Positions 9,150-15,476 of a DNA stretch of 50,550 nt are shown piece by piece. Every line of letters starts with the position of its first letter. Position 1 is the stretch's first letter. A program made the translations under genes and the position numbers. The notes beneath the pieces were generated by a model. That model did no database searches. It had not been told where the DNA came from and worked only from the letters and a program-made list of their open reading frames with translations. The DNA is from Hyphomicrobiales bacterium (lineage in GTDB: Bacteria > Pseudomonadota > Alphaproteobacteria > Rhizobiales > Rhizobiaceae). The stretch is from positions 1-50,550 of the forward strand of contig UBJR01000022.1 of the NCBI GenBank assembly GCA_900465675.1, written 5' to 3'.

Positions 9150-9971
9150 ATGACGACGACTGTGACGCTGAAAGGCCGCACATCGACTTTGCGCGAAGCA
9201 AGGCGGCGTGCTGAAAAGCTTATTGTGCCATTGCAAGCCCTCAGCGGGCGCCTGCGATATTTCCTTCCGATCCCGCGCCGCTTCACCGGCGCCTATTCCA
9301 GCTATGCCGAAGCGCTGGCCGCAGCCAGCACCGGCCCGCTTGCCGGCTACGATCACGACGAGATCGCCCCTGTTGCCTTCGAGCAGATGTGCAAGATCGC
9401 CGCCTGGGATTATCCGGTCCTCTTCTGGATGCGTGATCTGGTCCGCGAGACCGGCAGCCTGGTCGATGCAGGCGGCCATATGGGCACCAAATACCGGGCC
9501 TTCCGCTCGCACCTGCCGCTCGGCCCCGATTTCCGCTGGGTTGTCTACGACCTGCCGTCGATCATCCGTGCCGGGCAGCGTCTCGCCGAGAAGGACAAAC
9601 TGACGCGGCTTTCCTTCGTCGACCGCATGGCCGACGCCGGTCCCGCGCCGCTGTTCCTCGGTTCCGGGCTGATGCAATATCTCGACATCCCGCTCGGCAA
9701 ACTGATCGGTGACATGCCGCAAGCCCCGAAACATCTGCTGCTCAACAAGGTCGCCCTGCGCAAGGGGCCGACCGTCGTGACGCTGGAGCAGATCGGGCCT
9801 GCCAAGGTGCCCTACCAGATCCGCAACGAAGCCGAGTTCATGCATCATCTGACCGGCCTCGGATACGAGCTGGTGGACCGCTGGGCGATCCCCTCGCTCT
9901 CGTCCCGGATCGACACCCATCCGGAACTCGGCGCCAGCGAAAGTGCCGGCTTCTACTTCCGCAAGATCTGA
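9150..9971 (+). CDS. Putative methyltransferase, TIGR04325 type
   Basis: The 273-residue soluble protein has the N-terminal pattern of the TIGR04325 putative methyltransferase family: FTGAYSSYAEALA and GYDHDEIA. It then has a Rossmann-like glycine-containing stretch (SLVDAGGHMGTKYRAF, about 112-127) that would hold S-adenosylmethionine. The family occurs in polysaccharide clusters and is thought to methylate sugars, though the reaction is not established. The ATG has GGGGA about eight bases upstream. It ends 22 bases before a strong convergent terminator. Confidence 0.72.
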   Translation: MTTTVTLKGRTSTLREARRRAEKLIVPLQALSGRLRYFLPIPRRFTGAYSSYAEALAAASTGPLAGYDHDEIAPVAFEQMCKIAAWDYPVLFWMRDLVRETGSLVDAGGHMGTKYRAFRSHLPLGPDFRWVVYDLPSIIRAGQRLAEKDKLTRLSFVDRMADAGPAPLFLGSGLMQYLDIPLGKLIGDMPQAPKHLLLNKVALRKGPTVVTLEQIGPAKVPYQIRNEAEFMHHLTGLGYELVDRWAIPSLSSRIDTHPELGASESAGFYFRKI

Positions 9972-9993
9972 ACGGGATCGCCACGAATCCAAA

Positions 9994-10014
9994 ACGCCGC
10001 GCATTGCGCGGCGT
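9994..10014. terminator. Bidirectional hairpin terminator between convergent genes
   Basis: A perfect 9-bp stem, ACGCCGCGC and GCGCGGCGT, with an ATT loop lies between the methyltransferase stop and the oxidoreductase stop. On the minus strand it is followed by GTTTTGG; on the plus strand by CTTCATTT. It probably ends transcription of both units. Confidence 0.75.
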
Positions 10015-10040
10015 CTTCATTTCCAGACCGAAATGGAACC

Positions 10041-11738
10041 TCAGACGACCTGGCGCGATTGCTGTGGGCCGGAGGCCGGCCGCCGCTCGCCGGCAAGCCG
10101 CTCGCTGAGATGATCGGCAAGTCGCATCGATAGCGCCACCAGCATCAGCGTCGGGTTCGCGTGACCTGCTGTCGGAAACACCGAGCTGCCGGCAACGTAA
10201 AGACCATCGACGCCATGCACCATCGCGTTGCGATCGACGACGCTGGTCGCCGGGTCGCTCCCCATGCGCGTCGTGCAGGACGGATGGGCCATGTCCATGA
10301 AGGCCGCGGCCGACCGGTCGCCGGAGGCGATCCATTCGGCAAGCTCCGGCTCCGGCAATCCGAGCCGCTGAAACTCGCCGGCGATGGTCTGCGCCAGCCG
10401 CGCGATGCTCTCGACTTCGGTCTCGCCGATCTTCCAGTTGACCCGGGCAATCGGCTTGCCGAAGCAGTCGAGCTTCTCTGACAGCGTCACGCGGCTTTCC
10501 GGATCAAGCTGCTGCTCGGCCATCACGTCGAAGCGCAACTCGGCGGAGCGATGCGGCAGGCCACGCATCTTGACGAGACGCTGATAGGCGCCGGATGCGA
10601 CCATGCCGGCAGAACCGGCGACCGTCAGCAGATCGCCGAGCGCGCGCTTGCCGCCGCCCTTTGCCAGCCGCTTGAGCGCCGCCCAGGGATCGTCGGCAGC
10701 GTGGATCTGCACCGGATAGGCGGCACAGTTCGTCAGCCCTTCCCGCGCCTGGATCGCCGGGCTCAGAGACAGGCCGCGAAGATAAAAATGCGGCGCGCCG
10801 TCATGCTTCAACCCGTAGAAATTGAAGTGGCGCGTCACCGCGTCGATATCCCGGCTCTTGCGGAAACGCATCAGCGTCGTGCGCGGATGATCGGCGAGAT
10901 AGCGGCCGACCGTGCCGCGGCTGTTACCGAGACCGGTGGGCGACAGCGAATTCGACGCCAGAAGCAGCCGCGCATTCTCGACGCCGCCGCAGCAGAGCAC
11001 CACCATCTTCGCCCGCACTGTCGCCGTATTACCCTCGGCGCTGGCGACGCTCAGCGAATGACAACCGCGCTGTTCGGCCCGGATCTCGGTGACATTGGCA
11101 TTGGTCAGGAACTTCGTGCCCGATTGCGCCAGCCCCCGCGCCACATTGGCAAAGCGCATCGGCTCGCCGCGCTTCTTCCGCTCATGACTGAACTGCCAGA
11201 AGAAATAGCGCAGGCTCTTGGCGTCGAGCCTCAGCTCTTCCGGCGCCGTGCGCAGTAAATCGTGCAGCTTCTCGTCATAGACGTTGGGCCCGAGATTGAG
11301 CAGTTCAGCGGCACGGCCGAGATGCGGCATCAATTCATTGCGCTCGAAAGGCCAGCCGGACAGCCGGAGCCACGGCCGCAATGCGAAATCCATATCGTCG
11401 AAGGCTGCGCATTTGCCGATCCAGGTATGGGTGCTGCCGCCGAGCATGCGGTTGCGAAGTTCGAAAGCCGGAATGGCGTTCAGCCAGGAAAGAGAGCCGT
11501 TATAGCCGCGTCCCTCCGGCGCCTGACGGCCGCCGGAGGGTTCACCGGTATTCTCGACCGCATTCAGTGCCTGCGGGCCCGGTTCGTAGGACGAGCCGCC
11601 ACTGTCGAGTACCAGCACATCCGCCTTTCCAGTCAGCTCGCGCGCGATCGTAAGCCCGGCAGGCCCGCCGCCGATGACGGCGACATCGACCTGCAGCAAG
11701 GTGTGCACGGGCATGGATCTGAGATCGAGAATGCTCAA
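10041..11738 (-). CDS. GMC-type FAD-dependent oxidoreductase
   Basis: A roughly 565-residue flavoprotein. The FAD dinucleotide-binding motif is near the N-terminus (VDVAVIGGGPAGLTIARELTG), and the C-terminal GMC-like region has HPSCTTRMGSDP then GLYVAGSSVFPTAGHANPT. The two His residues there fit the GMC active site. It would oxidise an alcohol of a sugar or of the peptide product; the substrate is unknown. Start choice: TTG at 11738 follows GAAGGGGAAAAG with good spacing, while TTG 11804 and ATG 11714 lack a comparable site. The same GAAGGGGAAAAG leader precedes the A-PCP gene start at 28269. It is divergent from the DegT gene across a shared regulatory region and convergent with the methyltransferase. 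Confidence 0.85.
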   Translation of the reverse strand: MSILDLRSMPVHTLLQVDVAVIGGGPAGLTIARELTGKADVLVLDSGGSSYEPGPQALNAVENTGEPSGGRQAPEGRGYNGSLSWLNAIPAFELRNRMLGGSTHTWIGKCAAFDDMDFALRPWLRLSGWPFERNELMPHLGRAAELLNLGPNVYDEKLHDLLRTAPEELRLDAKSLRYFFWQFSHERKKRGEPMRFANVARGLAQSGTKFLTNANVTEIRAEQRGCHSLSVASAEGNTATVRAKMVVLCCGGVENARLLLASNSLSPTGLGNSRGTVGRYLADHPRTTLMRFRKSRDIDAVTRHFNFYGLKHDGAPHFYLRGLSLSPAIQAREGLTNCAAYPVQIHAADDPWAALKRLAKGGGKRALGDLLTVAGSAGMVASGAYQRLVKMRGLPHRSAELRFDVMAEQQLDPESRVTLSEKLDCFGKPIARVNWKIGETEVESIARLAQTIAGEFQRLGLPEPELAEWIASGDRSAAAFMDMAHPSCTTRMGSDPATSVVDRNAMVHGVDGLYVAGSSVFPTAGHANPTLMLVALSMRLADHLSERLAGERRPASGPQQSRQVV

Positions 11739-11831
11739 GGTCTTTTCCCCTTCGATAGCGTCCCCTTTGATAGCAAGACCGCGCCCGCGACATAAATCGT
11801 CCAATGAGGTCCCGCGGATTAGATCGCCTAC

Positions 11832-11856
11832 CGACTTCGGCTAGGCTCCCACCCCC
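11832..11856 (+). promoter_or_regulatory. CTAG-type box between oxidoreductase and DegT genes
   Basis: GACTTCGGCTAGGCTCCCAC followed by CCCC is one of the two best copies of the repeated box; the core CTAGGCTCC is identical to the copy at 34214. It lies in the divergent region between the oxidoreductase (minus) and DegT aminotransferase (plus) starts and could control either. Function inferred from recurrence. Confidence 0.5.
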
Positions 11857-11970
11857 GGCCACCCTCTCCTAAGCCGGAAGGATATGCTGAACGGCCCGGC
11901 GCTCCGTTTTAAGGTTCGGTGTCGCGCGGCTATAAGCGCCGCGAATTGGGAGCGCAGGAGATTTCAGCAG

Positions 11971-13149
11971 ATGGCCCGTGTCGGAGTTCGTGAATGGCTG
12001 GCGCTTGCGCCGGTAATGCTATCAGGCAAGCTCGCCCGCTACAGCGATGACACTGGCGGGCCGCTGAAGCGTTTCGAAACAGACTTCTGCGAGAAGTTCG
12101 GCCTGTCACACGCGCTGACGATGTGCAACGGCACCGCAGCGCTGATTTCGGCGATTGCCGCCGCCGGCATCGGCCCCGGCGACGAGGTGCTCGTGCCCGC
12201 CTATACCTGGATCGCCACCGCCGCCGCCCCGCTCGCTGCCGGCGCCGTTCCCGTGCTTGTCGATATCGACCAGACGCTGACCATGGATCCGGCCGATATC
12301 GTGCGCAAGATCACGCCGCGGACCAAGGCGATCATTCCGGTTCACATGGCCAACATGGTCTGCGACATGGATGCCATCATGCGGATCGCCCGTGAGCACA
12401 ATCTCCTGGTCATCGAGGACGCCTGCCAGGCGGTCGGCCTGACCTACAAGGGCAAGCGCACCGGCTCGTTCGGTGATGCGGCGGCCTACAGCTTCAATCA
12501 GTTCAAGAACATCAATATCGGCGAAGGCGGTGCTCTCGCCACCAACGATGCCACCCTCTTTGCCCGGGCGCGCATGTATCACGATATCGGCGCGCTGTTC
12601 CGCGGCCATCTCGAATTCATCAAGGAGCCGCCGATCCTCGGCGTCAACTTCAAGGCCAACCAGATCCAGGGCGCGATGCTGAATGTCCAGCTGAAGAAGC
12701 TCGATCCGATGATCGCCAAGATGCGCCGTCGCTATGATGTGATGACCGACATCCTGTCGCATAGCGACGTGCTGCGCGTGGGCCCGCACAATGATGTCGG
12801 CAATGCCGCCGGCCTGCATGTGATGTTCGACACCGAGGACGACGCCAAGCGCTTTGCCGCCGAACACAAGCGTGGCGTTTACCGTCTCTACGATTCCAGC
12901 CGCCACGTTTTCACCAACTGGCAGCCGATCCTGCAGAAGCGTACCGCCCATCCGGGCATGAACCCCTACAAGTGGGCCGACAAGAGCGTCGATTACGGCG
13001 GCGACACCTGCACCCAGTCGCTCGACATCCTGAAGCGCACCTGCCGCATCAGCCTCGGCGAAAACTATCCGCTGATGCTGATGGCCCATCTTGCCAAGCG
13101 GATGGTGCAGCAGCGTCCGGCCGGCGGACAGCTCGCCTATGCGACCTGA
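11971..13149 (+). CDS. DegT/DnrJ/EryC1/StrS-family PLP aminotransferase
   Basis: A 392-residue PLP enzyme of the family that aminates keto-sugars or makes amino precursors such as AHBA. It has NGTAALISA for cofactor phosphate binding, VIEDACQAVG with the ring-contacting Asp, and the lysine motif SFNQFKNINIGEGGAL. The start at 11971 (MARVGVREW) has GGAG upstream; the ATG at 11884 would add 29 Arg-rich residues and has GGAAGG too close. Its end overlaps the phosphopantetheinyl transferase start by 11 bases, so the two are coupled. It may provide an amino sugar for the glycan or an unusual amino acid for the assembly line; sequence alone does not decide. Confidence 0.87.
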   Translation: MARVGVREWLALAPVMLSGKLARYSDDTGGPLKRFETDFCEKFGLSHALTMCNGTAALISAIAAAGIGPGDEVLVPAYTWIATAAAPLAAGAVPVLVDIDQTLTMDPADIVRKITPRTKAIIPVHMANMVCDMDAIMRIAREHNLLVIEDACQAVGLTYKGKRTGSFGDAAAYSFNQFKNINIGEGGALATNDATLFARARMYHDIGALFRGHLEFIKEPPILGVNFKANQIQGAMLNVQLKKLDPMIAKMRRRYDVMTDILSHSDVLRVGPHNDVGNAAGLHVMFDTEDDAKRFAAEHKRGVYRLYDSSRHVFTNWQPILQKRTAHPGMNPYKWADKSVDYGGDTCTQSLDILKRTCRISLGENYPLMLMAHLAKRMVQQRPAGGQLAYAT

Positions 13150-13885
13150 GACGGCTGGCAGCGACGGTACCATCGACCTCTGGCTGTTCGATCTCGAACC
13201 GCCGCTGCCTGACGTCCACGATCTCGAACGGCTGCTCAGCGGCGACGAGCGGACCCGCGCCGCCGCCTTCGTCTTCGACGCCGACCGCAACCGTTACATT
13301 GCCGGGCGCGGGCGGCTGCGCGAAATCTTGGCGCACTATCTCGGCCTGCCGCCGCAGGACATCCGCTTCACCTACAACGAATACGGAAAGCCTGGTCTCG
13401 ATACCGGGCTTCACGGGGTTCTGCATTTCAATCTGAGCCACAGCGCCGGCCTGGCGCTGCTGGCCGTTTCGGACCGCTATCCGCTTGGCGCCGATATCGA
13501 ACAGGCGGCGCCGTTAAAGGAAGACGTGGCCGCCTATTGCTTCTCCTATGCCGAGCGGCGCGATCTCGCAGCCTTGCCGCAAGAGGAGTATCTGAACGGC
13601 TTCTATCGCTGCTGGACACGCAAGGAGGCTTTCGTCAAGGCGCATGGCGAAGGCCTGTCGCTGCCGCTGCAATCCTTCGACGTCTCTATCGGCACGGAAG
13701 CCACGCCTCTTCTCAAGAGGCTGGACTCCGATCCATCAGGCCCCCGGAAATGGAAGCTTTTCAATCTCGCCCCGGCGCCAGGCTTTGCCGGCGCCCTGGC
13801 AGTGTTGACGGGCGACAGGAACCCCCGGCTGCAATGGCGCAGCCTGGAGGAACTCTACGCCGTCAGCCGCGCATCCAGTATGTAG
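13139..13885 (+). CDS. Sfp-type 4'-phosphopantetheinyl transferase
   Basis: A 248-residue enzyme that moves phosphopantetheine from CoA to the conserved Ser of carrier domains. Motifs: NLSHSAG, the magnesium-binding GADIE and CWTRKEAFVKAHGEGL, all in the order of Sfp/Gsp-type enzymes. The start is ATG 13139 (MRPETAG), overlapping the DegT gene by 11 bases; an upstream in-frame ATG at 13091 lies deep inside that gene. It is the natural activator of the one ACP and three PCP domains encoded on the opposite strand nearby. The last 31 bases overlap the end of the convergent gene at 13855. Confidence 0.93.
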   Translation: MRPETAGSDGTIDLWLFDLEPPLPDVHDLERLLSGDERTRAAAFVFDADRNRYIAGRGRLREILAHYLGLPPQDIRFTYNEYGKPGLDTGLHGVLHFNLSHSAGLALLAVSDRYPLGADIEQAAPLKEDVAAYCFSYAERRDLAALPQEEYLNGFYRCWTRKEAFVKAHGEGLSLPLQSFDVSIGTEATPLLKRLDSDPSGPRKWKLFNLAPAPGFAGALAVLTGDRNPRLQWRSLEELYAVSRASSM

Positions 13886-15447
13886 CGCCCGCCTGCCTCG
13901 TCGAAATGATGGCAGCCGTGCAGGCCGGCCTTGAAATCAGGCGTGATCACCCGGACGCACCGCTCGCGATAGGCATCTTCGCTGAGCTCATCGATCTCCA
14001 TAATATTCAGACCATAGCCGTAGACGCCGTTGGTGTTGCGCTGCGACGGCCGGTAGAGATGCCCGCCGCGTTCGAACATCCGCCCGCCGTTGCGGGCCGC
14101 GACGCTGCCGATCACCACGGGATTGTGCCGGTGCGGCTTCAGACCCTTCAGATCCGGGCCATCGACCTCGTAGATATAGAGCTCGCTGCAGTGATCCTCA
14201 TAGGCGTGATAGTCGGATAGATTGCTGAACAGCCACCACTTGCCACCATGCTGGACCAGCATGTTGTCCGCGGCGGACCGCCCTTCGAGCGCCGTCGAAT
14301 GCAGCTCCCATTTCAGCGGAAACTCCACGCAGCGCCAGATCTCGATCCGCTTGGTGGCATGCGTCTCCGGCATCATGAAGATGTCGTCGCCATCCCGGAA
14401 GACGTAGGGATAAGAGAGATGGTGCTCACAGTTCAGCGCGATACCGACAGGAACGAGTTTGTCGCCCTCGAAGCGCCCGACCGAGATATGCGCCTTGTGA
14501 CCGCCGGTCGAATAGGATTCGTAGAACAGATAGCAGTTGCCATCATGCTCGAAGAGAAAGGGGTCCGCCTTGATGTCGTCCTTGGTCGGCGGCACCTCGA
14601 TTGATTGCGACGGATCGAAATCGTCGATCTTTCCCCGGCCGGTATAAAGCGTCCAGACGGCGGCGCGCAGATGCATGCGCCGGCCGGCCGCACTCGCCGC
14701 GCGTTCGAGGAGATGCAGGCCGAGCGCCGCGCCATAATGCAGCACAGTCGCAAGCTTCGGTGGTGTCGCAGGTTTGCGCACCCGGGCGGCCTCGATGTTG
14801 AGCTCGCCGGCAGCCGCCTTGCGCAGCTCGCGCATCAACAGCGTCACCGAACGCTCCTTGATGAAGGCGGTATTGCGCGCTGCTGAAATCTTGATGTTGA
14901 AACTGCAGGCGGCAATCGTCGATTTGCCCGCCCCGCCGCGGTCGGCCGACAGGATAAGCTCGGTCGCCGGTGCCTTCGACAGCAGATCCCGGTATCCGAA
15001 CCAGCTGCCGTCTGCCGAGCATTCGTCGGAGAAATTGAACGACCAGACGCCGAACGGGAGAAGGTTCGCCACCGTTGCCGGTAGCCATGCCGGTGTCATC
15101 CTGATGATCAGATCCAGCCCCAGTTCGACCGCGAGCCGGGCAACATAATTGCCGCGCGCCGTATCGTCGGACATCGCATGCATGACGTCGAAGCGCTGCT
15201 CGGCAGCCTGGAAGCTGCCGGGCAGATAGGCGGGCTGGCGGGCAAAAAGCCGGTTCTCGATCTGCCATTGCAGCCGGAACAGGCGCGATGCCCGCGCCGT
15301 GCCGTCGGGACGATCGTGGACGATGACGGTCTCGAGCACGAAACGGCTGTCGGCCTTGATCCGGTCGAGCACGGCCAGCTGCCAGCTTTCCAGCCCGTCC
15401 TTGCTTCCGGCCAGAACGCCGATCCTCAGCGGTCTGTCTTGTCCCAT
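13855..15447 (-). CDS. Formyltransferase-like / GINT1-N-like beta-propeller protein
   Basis: A roughly 530-residue protein and the last gene of the coupled NRPS operon. The N-terminal 200 residues look like a Rossmann formyltransferase-type fold (LRIGVLAGSKDGLESWQLAVL near the start, FGVWSFNFSDE near 130). The usual Asn-His-Asp formyl catalytic set is not evident. From about residue 250 it has five-bladed propeller-like repeats (ADPFLFEHDGNCYLFYE, SYPYVFRDGDDIFMMPE, DNMLVQHGGKWWLFSN). These resemble GH43-like folds and the N-terminal domain of glucosamine inositolphosphorylceramide transferases seen in polysaccharide clusters. Start: ATG 15447 has GGAG eight bases upstream; ATG 15480 would overlap the NRPS stop as ATGA. 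Its job is unknown; modifying or transferring the peptide to sugar is speculation. Confidence 0.65.
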   Translation of the reverse strand: MGQDRPLRIGVLAGSKDGLESWQLAVLDRIKADSRFVLETVIVHDRPDGTARASRLFRLQWQIENRLFARQPAYLPGSFQAAEQRFDVMHAMSDDTARGNYVARLAVELGLDLIIRMTPAWLPATVANLLPFGVWSFNFSDECSADGSWFGYRDLLSKAPATELILSADRGGAGKSTIAACSFNIKISAARNTAFIKERSVTLLMRELRKAAAGELNIEAARVRKPATPPKLATVLHYGAALGLHLLERAASAAGRRMHLRAAVWTLYTGRGKIDDFDPSQSIEVPPTKDDIKADPFLFEHDGNCYLFYESYSTGGHKAHISVGRFEGDKLVPVGIALNCEHHLSYPYVFRDGDDIFMMPETHATKRIEIWRCVEFPLKWELHSTALEGRSAADNMLVQHGGKWWLFSNLSDYHAYEDHCSELYIYEVDGPDLKGLKPHRHNPVVIGSVAARNGGRMFERGGHLYRPSQRNTNGVYGYGLNIMEIDELSEDAYRERCVRVITPDFKAGLHGCHHFDEAGGRYILDARLTA

Positions 15448-15476
15448 GATGTCGCTCCGTTTCAACGGGTTGCGGG

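Noticed and set aside
14920..14940. GGAGKST in the formyltransferase-like protein, resembling a P-loop
   Set aside because: No Walker B or ATPase fold around it; the surrounding sequence fits a different Rossmann domain, so it is incidental.
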